This document shows positions 4,846 through 12,588 of a DNA stretch of 18,052 bases, one piece after another (position 1 is the stretch's first letter; each line of letters starts with the position of its first letter). Below the pieces are notes generated by a model, which worked only from the letters and a program-made list of their open reading frames with translations, had not been told where the DNA came from and did no database searches. The DNA comes from Intrasporangiaceae bacterium. GTDB taxonomy: Bacteria; Actinomycetota; Actinomycetes; Actinomycetales; Dermatophilaceae. Location: NCBI GenBank assembly GCA_012518475.1, contig JAAYSB010000325.1, positions 1 to 18,052 of the forward strand, written 5' to 3'. Position numbers and translations under genes: made by a program.

Positions 4846-7260
4846 CTATCCGTCCTGGATGGCCTGGCCGCTTTTCAGTCGGGCGGGGGAGGTACCCAGG
4901 GCGGCACGAAGCAGGAGTACGGCACCGGCCTTGTCGAGAGGTTCGTTGCCGTTTCCGCACTTGGGTGACTGGACGCAGGACGGGCACCCCGAGGGGCACG
5001 GGCACTCGAGAAGCAGCTGAAGGGTGGCGCCCGCCCAGCGCTCCCACTCCCCGAAGGCCCGCTCGGCGAAGCCGGCCCCGCCGGGATAGCCGTCATAGAT
5101 CATGATCGTCGGCGAGCCGGTGTCGGGGTGGAGGTCGGTCGAGACCCCGCCGATGTCCCAGCGGTCGCATGTCGCCATGAGCGGCAGCATGCCGATGGCG
5201 GCGTGCTCGGCGGCGTGGGCCGCCCCCGGGATGGTGGCCCCGCTGACCCCGGCTGCGTCGAGACTCTCCTCGGTCTGGGTCCACCAGACCGCCATCGTCC
5301 GCAGGGTCCGCGGCGGGAGGTCGAGAGCGTGCTGGCCGATGATCTCCCCGCTCGGCAGCCGCCGGGTGAAGGCCGTGACCTGACCGGTGACCCGGACGGC
5401 CCCGTAGAACACCTTTGCCCCGGCCGCTACCGTGCGCCGGTCCACCCGCTCGATCCGGAACTCACTCACGGACTGCGCCATCGTCGTCCAGCCGGGGTCG
5501 CCACGCACGACCGTCGCGACGGCGCCCTCGAGGTCGAGGTCGACGACGACATACGTCTCCCCCTGATGGACGTGGACCGCGCCGGTGTGGACCTGGAGAT
5601 GGGCGCTCGCCTCGTCGATGGTGCCGACGACCCGGCCGGTCTCCCGCTCGACGATGGAGACCACGGAGGCAGCTCCGCGCAGGGAGACGTGGTCGGTCGC
5701 CTGGTCCTCCCGTGCCCAGTACCAGCCGGTCGGCCGGCGCCGGAGCACCCCGCCGGCGACGAGGCGATCGACGACCGAGCGCGCGTGAGGGCCGAACAGC
5801 CCCAGGTCGTCCTCGGTCAGGGGCAGCTCGGCCGCAGCCGCCGCGAGATGGGGTGCCAGCACCCGCGGGTTGCCCGGGTCCATGACGGTGTGCTCGACGG
5901 GCTCGCCGAACACCGACTCGGGGTGACGGAGCAGGTAGGCATCGAGGGGGTCGTCTGCGGCGACGAAGACCCCCAAGGCGGGCTGGCCGGCCCGACCGGC
6001 ACGCCCCCACTGCTGCCAGAGCGAGGCCCGACGCCCCGGCCATCCGGCGATGACGACGGCGTCGAGACCGTTGATGTCGACGCCCAGCTCGAGCGCGTTC
6101 GTCGCCGCGAGCCCGCGCAGCTCACCGGAGCGGACCCTGCGCTCCAGCTCGCGTCGTTCGGCCGGCAGATAACCGCCTCGGTATGCGGCCACCGCCGCCC
6201 CGAGATCGAACTCACCCCGGCTCTCGAGCCGGCGGCGGGCAGAGCTGGCCAGCGCCTCCACCCCGGCGCGGGAACGGGCGAAGGCCACGGTCTGTGAGCC
6301 GGACTCGACGAGATCGGCGAGCAGACGGGCACTCTCGGTGGTCGCCGACGGGCGTTCACCGCTGTCCTCGTCCGTCTCCGGCTCCCACAGGGCAGCGGTC
6401 ATCTCCGCCCGGGGTGAGCCGTCCACGGTGACCGCCCGCACCGGACGGCCGATGAGCGCCGAGCCGTGGCCGGCGGGGTCGGCCACGGTGGCCGACGCCA
6501 GGACGAACGTCGGGTCGGACCCGTACCGGGCACACACGCGCCGCAGTCGCCGCAGCACGGAGGAGACGTGGGAGCCGAAGACCCCCCGATAGGTGTGGCA
6601 CTCGTCGATGACGACGAAGCGGAGCGCGCGGAGGAACCGGGACCAGTGCCGGTGCCGGGGAAGGAGAGAGTGGTGCACGAGGTCCGGGTTGGACAGGATG
6701 AGGTGGGCGTGATCGCGCGCCCAGCGACGTTCCTCCGTCGGGGTGTCCCCGTCGTAGGTCGCCGCCCGGACCCCCGGAATGCCCAGGGACTCAATGCGGG
6801 TGAGCTGATCGGCCGCCAGCGCCTTGGTCGGGGAGAGGTACAGCGCTGTTGCGCCCCGACCGCTGACGGCGCCGAGCCCGTCGACGACGGCCGAGAGGGA
6901 CGGCACGAGATAGACGAGGGACTTGCCCGACGCGGTGCCGGTCGAGACGACCACGTCCGTGCCGGACCAGGCCAGGTCCATCCCCTCCCGCTGGTGCGTC
7001 CACAGGCTCCGCACGCCGGCTCCGGCGAGCGCCGCATACACCTGCGGAGCGACCCACTCGGGCCACTGCGCTGTGGAGGCAGGGCGCTCGGGTAGGTGCT
7101 CGACGTGGGTGAGCCGCGCCGCCCCGTGCCGCTCGGCGAGGCGTCGCAGCCAGACGTCAGGCCCAGAGGGACCCGCCGGTTCCTCGCCGGTCAGGTGAGC
7201 CGCCGCACGACGGGGAGGGGGAGGTGGCGCAGTGCGGTGCCCATCGGGACCCACGGCCAC
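4846..7260 (-). CDS. DECH-box superfamily 2 helicase with C-terminal MrfA/DUF1998 Cys cluster
   Basis: A large ATP-dependent DNA helicase, about 804 residues from the GTG at 7260, of the actinobacterial 'helicase/secretion neighborhood DEAH-box' family (Rv3649-like) and related to Bacillus MrfA, a mitomycin-lesion repair helicase. Motifs in order: I STGTASGKS (about 106-114), Ia YLSPTKALA, II DECH (about 219-222), III SAT, V TNALELGVDI, and VI QQWGRAGRAG. The C-terminal domain ends with cysteines in the pattern CxCx3Cx2Cx5C (about 753-768), likely zinc ligands. The start is uncertain: in-frame GTGs at 7260 and 7254 both lie inside the end of the dehydrogenase gene (about 70 bp overlap) and lack a Shine-Dalgarno sequence. 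The next in-frame GTG would delete the conserved RLTHVEHLPERPA segment. It is followed 1 bp later by the NTF2-like gene. Confidence 0.92.
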   Translation of the reverse strand: MAVGPDGHRTAPPPPPRRAAAHLTGEEPAGPSGPDVWLRRLAERHGAARLTHVEHLPERPASTAQWPEWVAPQVYAALAGAGVRSLWTHQREGMDLAWSGTDVVVSTGTASGKSLVYLVPSLSAVVDGLGAVSGRGATALYLSPTKALAADQLTRIESLGIPGVRAATYDGDTPTEERRWARDHAHLILSNPDLVHHSLLPRHRHWSRFLRALRFVVIDECHTYRGVFGSHVSSVLRRLRRVCARYGSDPTFVLASATVADPAGHGSALIGRPVRAVTVDGSPRAEMTAALWEPETDEDSGERPSATTESARLLADLVESGSQTVAFARSRAGVEALASSARRRLESRGEFDLGAAVAAYRGGYLPAERRELERRVRSGELRGLAATNALELGVDINGLDAVVIAGWPGRRASLWQQWGRAGRAGQPALGVFVAADDPLDAYLLRHPESVFGEPVEHTVMDPGNPRVLAPHLAAAAAELPLTEDDLGLFGPHARSVVDRLVAGGVLRRRPTGWYWAREDQATDHVSLRGAASVVSIVERETGRVVGTIDEASAHLQVHTGAVHVHQGETYVVVDLDLEGAVATVVRGDPGWTTMAQSVSEFRIERVDRRTVAAGAKVFYGAVRVTGQVTAFTRRLPSGEIIGQHALDLPPRTLRTMAVWWTQTEESLDAAGVSGATIPGAAHAAEHAAIGMLPLMATCDRWDIGGVSTDLHPDTGSPTIMIYDGYPGGAGFAERAFGEWERWAGATLQLLLECPCPSGCPSCVQSPKCGNGNEPLDKAGAVLLLRAALGTSPARLKSGQAIQDG

Positions 7261-7946
7261 GCCGGGACGCGGGCGTGAGCGGTGCGCCTCTCGATGGCGG
7301 CGACCATGGCCTTGACCCCGGTCTCGGTGTCGACCATGAAGGGCGTGCTCTGCTCGACCTGGTCGTTCATCTCGGAACGGATGTATCCCGGATAGAGGAC
7401 GGAGACGTCGATGTCGAGATCCGGCTTGCGGGACATCTCGTGCCGGATACCCTCGGCGAGCGTGGCGACACCGGCCTTCGTCGCCGCATAGGTCGTCATC
7501 GCGCTCGGCATCCCCCGATAGGCGGACATCGACGAGATCATGACGAGGTGGCCGTACTTCTGGGCCCGGAAGATCTCCATGGCGGCCTCGCACTGGGCAA
7601 GGGCGGCGACGAAGTTCGTCATCGCTGTGGCGCGGTTCGCGTCATAGCGACCCTTGCCGATGGGCGCGCCCTTGCCGATGCCAGCATTGATGACGACCCG
7701 GTCGATCGTGCCCAGCTCGGCCTGGAAGCCACGGAACACCTCGAAGACCGCCTCGTCGTCGGTGACGTCAAGGGCCGCGATCGACACGCTCCGCTCCGGG
7801 TGGGCCGCGAGGATCTTCTCGCGCAGCTCCTCGAGCCGCTCGGTGCGGCGGGCGCACAGCGCGAGATCGTCGCCGCGCGCGGCCAGCTGGCGGGCCATCT
7901 CGGCGCCGAGTCCGGAGCTCGCGCCGGTGATGAGGGTCGTGGTCAT
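7191..7946 (-). CDS. Short-chain dehydrogenase/reductase (SDR)
   Basis: This 251-residue NAD(P)-dependent oxidoreductase has a Rossmann fold. It begins MTTTLITGASSGLG with the classical cofactor motif TGxxxGxG, followed by ALCARRTERLEEL (the Arg after the second strand suggests NADP preference). NAG appears in RVVINAGIG, with the catalytic serine in VMISSMSAY and the YxxxK motif as YAATK. PGYIRSEM is the usual segment after the active site. The substrate is unknown. I chose the ATG at 7946 because AAGGAG lies 6 nt upstream; an ATG at 7967 is open but has no equivalent site. It is first in the leftward gene group, and its last ~70 bp appear to encode the helicase start in another frame. It is divergent from the STAS gene across 105 bp. 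Confidence 0.9.
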   Translation of the reverse strand: MTTTLITGASSGLGAEMARQLAARGDDLALCARRTERLEELREKILAAHPERSVSIAALDVTDDEAVFEVFRGFQAELGTIDRVVINAGIGKGAPIGKGRYDANRATAMTNFVAALAQCEAAMEIFRAQKYGHLVMISSMSAYRGMPSAMTTYAATKAGVATLAEGIRHEMSRKPDLDIDVSVLYPGYIRSEMNDQVEQSTPFMVDTETGVKAMVAAIERRTAHARVPAWPWVPMGTALRHLPLPVVRRLT

Positions 7947-7984
7947 ATCGGGCTCCTTCGGGGGCATCTGCTGAGGCGATGGCT

Positions 7985-8014
7985 TTGGGCGACACCGCTT
8001 CGATCGCTACCGTA
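7985..8014 (+). promoter_or_regulatory. Candidate promoter for the BldG-like gene, with a symmetric -10
   Basis: TTGGGC at 7985-7990, a 17-nt spacer, and TACCGT at 8008-8013 make a plausible housekeeping-sigma promoter about 38 nt before the GTG at 8052. The -10 is nearly symmetric (TACCGTA, 8008-8014), so on the opposite strand it reads TACGGT and could also serve the divergent dehydrogenase gene. That reverse reading has only a weak -35 (TTGGAG with a 19-nt spacer). Confidence 0.4.
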
Positions 8015-8051
8015 TGCGCAGACCACCCGTTTTCTCCAAGGAGCCCACCCC

Positions 8052-8399
8052 GTGCACGTCACCGTCTCGACATCCCAGCAGGACGGTGTCTTCGTGCTGT
8101 CGTTCGGCGGAGACATCGACGTCGCCAGCGCGGTGATGGTCCGCGAGGCCCTCGACCGCGTCATCGCCGCCGGTCACCACGTCATCGTGCTCGATCTCAA
8201 CGACGTCCGCTTCCTCGACTCCACCGGTCTCGGGGTCATGGTCGGCCGGCTCAAGGCGGTGCGCGACCTCGGCGGCGACATGCACCTCGTGTGCACCTCA
8301 CCCCGCATCGTCCGCGTTCTGTCGATCACCGGCCTGGACGGTGTCTTCGTCATCCACAGCACGGTGGACGACGCGGTGGCCGCTCTCACGCCTGCCTGA
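8052..8399 (+). CDS. bldG: BldG-like anti-sigma-factor antagonist (STAS domain)
   Basis: This 115-residue single STAS domain protein of the SpoIIAA/BldG type binds anti-sigma kinases when unphosphorylated and so releases sigma factors. The signature DSTGLGVMVG places the phosphorylatable serine at residue 57, the same number as Ser57 of Streptomyces BldG. Other BldG-like segments are GGDIDV, LVCTSPRI and SITGLDGVFVIHSTVDDAVAAL. The GTG at 8052 has AAGGAG 8 nt upstream. A longer open frame reaching back to 7224 crosses the dehydrogenase gene and is not real. Position supports orthology: in Streptomyces bldG lies between the helicase gene and hppA. There an anti-sigma factor gene follows bldG; here the 207 bp before hppA contain none, so the partner must be encoded elsewhere or be a different protein. 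Confidence 0.9.
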   Translation: MHVTVSTSQQDGVFVLSFGGDIDVASAVMVREALDRVIAAGHHVIVLDLNDVRFLDSTGLGVMVGRLKAVRDLGGDMHLVCTSPRIVRVLSITGLDGVFVIHSTVDDAVAALTPA

Positions 8400-8492
8400 C
8401 CCGGGCATACCCGATCCGCATGCCGATGGGGTATGCGCGGCGAACCGCCGCAGATTCGCCGCGCCACGCTCTTCGCCACCCCTGAACGCCCC

Positions 8493-8508
8493 TGTGAGTC
8501 GCAACACA
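8493..8508. promoter_or_regulatory. CRP/FNR-family-like operator upstream of hppA
   Basis: The sequence TGTGA-GTCGCA-ACACA matches the CRP/GlxR consensus TGTGA-N6-TCACA at nine of ten defined positions. It sits inside a perfect inverted repeat, CCTGTG (8491-8496) and CACAGG (8505-8510). The repeat is immediately followed by TAGGGT (8511-8516), a possible -10, though no good -35 is visible. The site is about 100 bp before the hppA start. Binding here would overlap the promoter and most simply repress. A one-base mismatch motif can arise by chance. Confidence 0.45.
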
Positions 8509-8606
8509 GGTAGGGTCGTGCGGGGCCGGCCCGCGCGTACTCTGCGGGCGACCCGTACTCGACGTCCGTCGTCACCCGAAGCAGTATTCCCATCAAGGAG
8601 GATGGA

Positions 8607-10958
8607 ATGGTCAGCCTGGCGTTGCCTGCGGCCGTCTCAGGTCTAGAGCTGAGCGGACTCAACCGCACCCTGGTTCTCGTCGTTGCGGTGATATCGATCA
8701 TCGCCCTGGTGATGGGCGTCGTGTTCCGTCAGCAGGTGCTCGCGGCGAACGCCGGCACCGAGGCGATGCGCGAGATCGGTGGTGCGGTCGAGGAGGGTGC
8801 GCAGGCCTACCTGGCGCGCCAGTTCAAGACCCTCGGGATCTTCGTCGTCCTCGTCTTCTTCCTCCTCCTCGTGCTGCCGGCAGCGAATTCCGGTGTCATG
8901 TGGGGCCGCTCGGTCTTCTTCGTCATCGGCGCGCTCTTCTCCGGGATCATCGGCTACATGGGCATGAAGCTCGCGGTGCGGGCCAACGTCCGGGTCGCCT
9001 CCGCGGCGCGTGACGGTGACGAGCAGGCCGGCATGCGCATCGCGTTCCGCACCGGTGGCGCCGTGGGCATGACGACCGTCGGCCTCGGCCTCCTCGGTGC
9101 CGCAGCGGTCGTCCTGCTCTTCCAGGGTGACGCCCCCGCGGTCCTCGAGGGCTTCGGCTTCGGCGCGGCCCTCCTCGCGATGTTCATGCGGGTCGGCGGC
9201 GAAATCTTCACCAAGGCCGCCGACGTCGGTGCCGACCTCGTCGGCAAGGTCGAGGCGGGCATCCCCGAGGACGACCCGCGCAACGCGGCGACCATCGCCG
9301 ACAACGTCGGTGACAACGTCGGTGACTGCGCCGGTATGGCCGCCGACCTCTTCGAGTCCTACGCGGTCATGCTCGTCGCAGCCCTCATCCTCGGCTCCGT
9401 CGCCTTCGGGACCTACGGCCTCGTCTTCCCACTCCTCGTCCCGGCCATCGGTGCCGTGACCGCCCTCATCGGCGTCTACATCACCAAGGTCCGCCAGGGT
9501 GAGAGCGCGCTGACCGCGATCAACCGCGGCTTCTACATCTCCGCCGTCATCGCCGGCGTCCTCTGTGCGATCGCCGCGTACGTCTACCTGCCCAGCTCCT
9601 TCGCCGACCTCGGTGCCGCCGAGGGCTCCGGTGTCGCCGAGCTCGACGGGGACCCGCGCCTCATCGCTGTCGGCGCGGTCGTCATCGGCATCGTCCTCGC
9701 CGGCATCATCCTGTGGCTCACCGGCTACTTCACCGGCACCGACAAGCGGCCCACCAAGGACGTCGCCCGCACGACCCTCACCGGTCCGGCCACGATCGTG
9801 CTGTCGGGTATCGGCGTCGGCCTCGAGTCCGCCGTCTACACAGCTGCCATCATCGGCGGCGCCGTGTACCTGGCCTTCATCCTCGGCGGCGGCTCCACCG
9901 CCCTGTCCCTGTTCCTCGTGGCCCTCGCCGGCTGTGGTCTGCTCACCACCGTCGGGGTCATCGTCGCCATGGACACCTTCGGCCCGGTCTCCGACAACGC
10001 CCAGGGCATCGCCGAGATGTCCGGCGACGTCGACGAGGCCGGCGCCCAGATCCTCACCGACCTCGACGCTGTCGGCAACACGACCAAGGCGATCACCAAG
10101 GGCATCGCCATCGCGACCGCCGTCCTCGCCGCCACGGCGCTGTTCGGCTCCTACACCAACGCCTGGCAGACCGCCCTCGACGGGGTCAGCGGCGAGGAGC
10201 AGGCACGCGAGGCGTTCTACAACGACGCGCTCGGTCTGATCACCTCCCCGAACATCCTCGTCGGCCTGCTCCTCGGCGCCGCTGTCGTGTTCCTCTTCTC
10301 GGGTCTGGCCATCAACGCTGTCACCCGGGCGGCCGGTGCGATCGTCTTCGAGGTGCGCCGCCAGTTCCGCGAGAAGCCGGGCATCATGGACTTCACCGAG
10401 AAGCCCGACTACGGCAGGGTCGTCGACATCTGCACGCGTGACTCGCTGCGCGAGCTCGCAACCCCGGGTCTGCTCGCGGTGATGTCCCCGATCGCCGTCG
10501 GCTTCGGCCTCGGAGTCGGCGCTCTCGCAGGCTTCCTCGGCGGCGCGATCGGCGCCGGCTGCCTCATGGCAGTCTTCCTCGCCAACTCCGGTGGTTCGTG
10601 GGACAACGCGAAGAAGATCATCGAAGACGGCCACCACGGAGGCAAGGGCTCCGAGGCCCACGCAGCAGCCGTCATCGGCGACACCGTCGGCGACCCGTTC
10701 AAGGACACCGCCGGACCGGCGATCAACCCGCTGCTCAAGGTGATGAACCTCGTCGCGGTGCTCATCGCCCCCGCCGTCGTCACCCTGTCGATCGGTGCCA
10801 ACGCGAGCGCCCCGATCCGGTATGCCATCGCCGCCTTCGCCTTCGCCGTGGTCGTCGGCGCCGTTGCCTGGTCCAAGAGCAAGGACCTGGCCATCGGTGG
10901 GGACGACCACCCGGATGCGCAGATCGCGACGGCACAGTTCGACCGACTCATCGACTGA
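8607..10958 (+). CDS. hppA: Membrane-bound proton-pumping inorganic pyrophosphatase
   Basis: This integral membrane enzyme hydrolyses pyrophosphate and pumps H+ outward across the cytoplasmic membrane. The 783-residue protein has many hydrophobic helices, as expected for the 16-helix M-PPase family. The substrate-site motifs are present: DVGADLVGKVEAGIPEDDPRN (from D206), then DNVGDNVGDCAGMAADL, DNAQGIAEMSGD, GGSWDNAKKIIEDG and GDTVGDPFKDTAGPAINPLL. The segment GNTTKA has Lys at 494; lysine here marks K+-independent H+-pumps, while alanine marks K+-dependent ones. AAGGAGG ends 5 nt before the ATG, a strong ribosome binding site. The gene has its own upstream region with a CRP-like site and ends at a long hairpin, so it is probably transcribed alone. 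In Streptomyces the orthologue is the second gene after bldG. Confidence 0.97.
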   Translation: MVSLALPAAVSGLELSGLNRTLVLVVAVISIIALVMGVVFRQQVLAANAGTEAMREIGGAVEEGAQAYLARQFKTLGIFVVLVFFLLLVLPAANSGVMWGRSVFFVIGALFSGIIGYMGMKLAVRANVRVASAARDGDEQAGMRIAFRTGGAVGMTTVGLGLLGAAAVVLLFQGDAPAVLEGFGFGAALLAMFMRVGGEIFTKAADVGADLVGKVEAGIPEDDPRNAATIADNVGDNVGDCAGMAADLFESYAVMLVAALILGSVAFGTYGLVFPLLVPAIGAVTALIGVYITKVRQGESALTAINRGFYISAVIAGVLCAIAAYVYLPSSFADLGAAEGSGVAELDGDPRLIAVGAVVIGIVLAGIILWLTGYFTGTDKRPTKDVARTTLTGPATIVLSGIGVGLESAVYTAAIIGGAVYLAFILGGGSTALSLFLVALAGCGLLTTVGVIVAMDTFGPVSDNAQGIAEMSGDVDEAGAQILTDLDAVGNTTKAITKGIAIATAVLAATALFGSYTNAWQTALDGVSGEEQAREAFYNDALGLITSPNILVGLLLGAAVVFLFSGLAINAVTRAAGAIVFEVRRQFREKPGIMDFTEKPDYGRVVDICTRDSLRELATPGLLAVMSPIAVGFGLGVGALAGFLGGAIGAGCLMAVFLANSGGSWDNAKKIIEDGHHGGKGSEAHAAAVIGDTVGDPFKDTAGPAINPLLKVMNLVAVLIAPAVVTLSIGANASAPIRYAIAAFAFAVVVGAVAWSKSKDLAIGGDDHPDAQIATAQFDRLID

Positions 10959-10971
10959 CGAGCCGGCACGA

Positions 10972-11012
10972 CGACGAGGCCACCGCGACCACGGGTCTCG
11001 GTGGCCTCGTCG
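10972..11012 (+). terminator. Long GC-rich hairpin after hppA
   Basis: A perfect 14-bp stem, CGACGAGGCCACCG (10972-10985) pairing with CGGTGGCCTCGTCG (10999-11012), encloses a 13-nt loop and begins 14 bp after the hppA stop codon. No T-run follows, as is usual for hairpin terminators in high-GC actinobacteria. It separates hppA from the methyltransferase gene, which has its own -10-like element just downstream. Confidence 0.7.
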
Positions 11013-11029
11013 CGTCCGGCGGGCGGCAG

Positions 11030-11035
11030 TAGGCT
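11030..11035 (+). promoter_or_regulatory. -10-like element for a leaderless methyltransferase mRNA
   Basis: TAGGCT ends 9 nt before the ATG at 11045, so transcription would start at or within a few nucleotides of the start codon. The only purine-rich stretch, GGGGA, ends 3-4 nt from the ATG, too close for a normal ribosome binding site. No clear -35 is seen; that region is occupied by the hppA hairpin. Confidence 0.45.
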
Positions 11036-11044
11036 CGGGGAACT

Positions 11045-12562
11045 ATGCGCACCTCTCCTCCCGTCGTCGACACCGACCTGCTCGCCCGGTTGCGGGCGGA
11101 CCTCGTCACCTCCCGGTTCACCGTCGCGGGCGTGGGCGAGGTCCTCGGGCCGATGGCCTCCGCAGCCCTCGACCGGCAGCACCCGTTGCCCGCAGAGCGG
11201 GTCACGGCGCAGTCCGATGACCCGTGCGCAGCCCTCGTCCGCCTGTTCACCCTCGGGCTGCCCGTGGACGCCCGAGACGTGCAGGGTGCCCTGCCGACCA
11301 CCGGGGTCGCCGGGCTGCTCACACTCGGCCTGGTCCGGCAGGAGGGCGACGCCGTCGTTGCGACCTGTGATCTTCGGCCCTACGGCCCTGCGGACGAGAA
11401 CTGGTGGGTCGCCTCGGATCTCGCCGAGCTGGCCACCGGCGAGCCGCTCACACCGGACCACGTCCTCGGTGTCGGTGGAGCATCGACGACGCTCGCGTCG
11501 TGGACGCCGCGGGGACCGGTGGAGCGGGCGCTCGACGTCGGAACCGGCTCCGGGATCCAGGCCCTCCATCTGTCCGCAGACGCGAACGACGTCGTGGTGA
11601 CCGACCTCTCCGAGCGGGCGCTCGCATACGCCATCTTCAACTCGGCCCTCAACGGGCTGACGTGGGACGTGCGGCAAGGGTCGATGCTCGAGCCGGTCGA
11701 GGGCGAGACGTTCGACCTCATCGTCAGCAACCCACCGTTCGTCATCACGCCGCGGGACGGATCGGTGCCGCTGTTCGAGTACCGCGACGGCGGGGCTGCC
11801 GGCGATGCCGTCGTCGCCGACCTCATCACCGGGGTCGGTCGCCTGCTCCGCCCCGGCGGGGTCGCGCAGCTCCTCGGCAACTGGGAGATCGCTCGCGGGA
11901 CCGACTGGAAGGACCGGGTCGGCGGGTGGGTGGCCGACTCCGGGCTCGACGCGTGGGTCGTCCAGCGGACCGTCCAGGACCCGGCGCAGTACGCCGAGAC
12001 GTGGGCCCGCGACGGTGGCCACCACGCAGGGACCGCCGAGTTCCGGTCGATGTACTCCGCATGGCTCGACGACTTCGCCTCCCGGGACGTCGAGGCGGTC
12101 GGGTTCGGCATCATCACGCTGCACCGGCCGGCCGAGGAGCGCGAGACGTTCGTCGACCTCATGGACGTGCGCGGCCCGGTCGGTGATGCGATAGGCGCGA
12201 CCGTGGCGGCCGGGCTGGCGGCGCGGGAGCGCCTCACGACGACGAGCAACGACGAGCTCCTCGACACGGTGTGGGCCGCAGCCGATGACGTCACCGTCGA
12301 GCAGCACCTCCTGCCGGGTTCATCGTCGCCGCAGGCCGTCACCGCTGTGCAGGGTGGGGGACTGCGCTTGCGCATCCCGCTCGACAGCTATGCCGCTGCC
12401 TATCTCGGGGTTGCCGACGGGTCACTGTCCGCCCGGCAGGCGCTCGTGGCGATCGCCGCGCTCCTCGAGGAGGACCTCGACGAGGTCATCGGCCGCGTCG
12501 TCCCGATGCTGCGCTATCTCGTCGCGAACGGGTTCCTTCAGGAGTCCTCGAGCACTGACTGA
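11045..12562 (+). CDS. Class I SAM-dependent methyltransferase with NPPF motif
   Basis: This 505-residue protein has a central Rossmann-type methyltransferase domain. Motif I is ALDVGTGSGIQALHL (LDVGTGSG at 163-170), the motif II acidic residue lies in VVVTDLSERAL, and motif IV is NPPF (229-232). The (N/D)PPF/Y motif is characteristic of enzymes that methylate amide or amino nitrogens, such as PrmC/HemK, RsmC and adenine methylases, so N-methylation of a protein or RNA is likely. The N-terminal ~150 residues and C-terminal ~150 residues are extra domains found in an actinobacterial family (DUF7059-type) whose target I do not know. The syntenic Streptomyces gene lies in the same place after hppA. 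Translation probably begins at a leaderless ATG. The gene converges with the dioxygenase gene, leaving 26 bp between the stops. Confidence 0.9.
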   Translation: MRTSPPVVDTDLLARLRADLVTSRFTVAGVGEVLGPMASAALDRQHPLPAERVTAQSDDPCAALVRLFTLGLPVDARDVQGALPTTGVAGLLTLGLVRQEGDAVVATCDLRPYGPADENWWVASDLAELATGEPLTPDHVLGVGGASTTLASWTPRGPVERALDVGTGSGIQALHLSADANDVVVTDLSERALAYAIFNSALNGLTWDVRQGSMLEPVEGETFDLIVSNPPFVITPRDGSVPLFEYRDGGAAGDAVVADLITGVGRLLRPGGVAQLLGNWEIARGTDWKDRVGGWVADSGLDAWVVQRTVQDPAQYAETWARDGGHHAGTAEFRSMYSAWLDDFASRDVEAVGFGIITLHRPAEERETFVDLMDVRGPVGDAIGATVAAGLAARERLTTTSNDELLDTVWAAADDVTVEQHLLPGSSSPQAVTAVQGGGLRLRIPLDSYAAAYLGVADGSLSARQALVAIAALLEEDLDEVIGRVVPMLRYLVANGFLQESSSTD

Positions 12563-12588
12563 CCGACTGACCTGCGGGTATGCGCGCG

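Noticed and set aside
8643..10910. 755-codon open frame antisense to hppA
   Set aside because: Its product is an unnatural Asp/Glu/Gly/Val-rich string mirroring hppA codon bias, with no motifs; long antisense frames are expected in very GC-rich genes.
10409..12307. 632-codon leftward open frame across the hppA end and the methyltransferase gene
   Set aside because: It runs antisense to two clearly real genes and through the terminator hairpin; composition is Arg/Gly/Pro/Asp-rich and no domain is visible.
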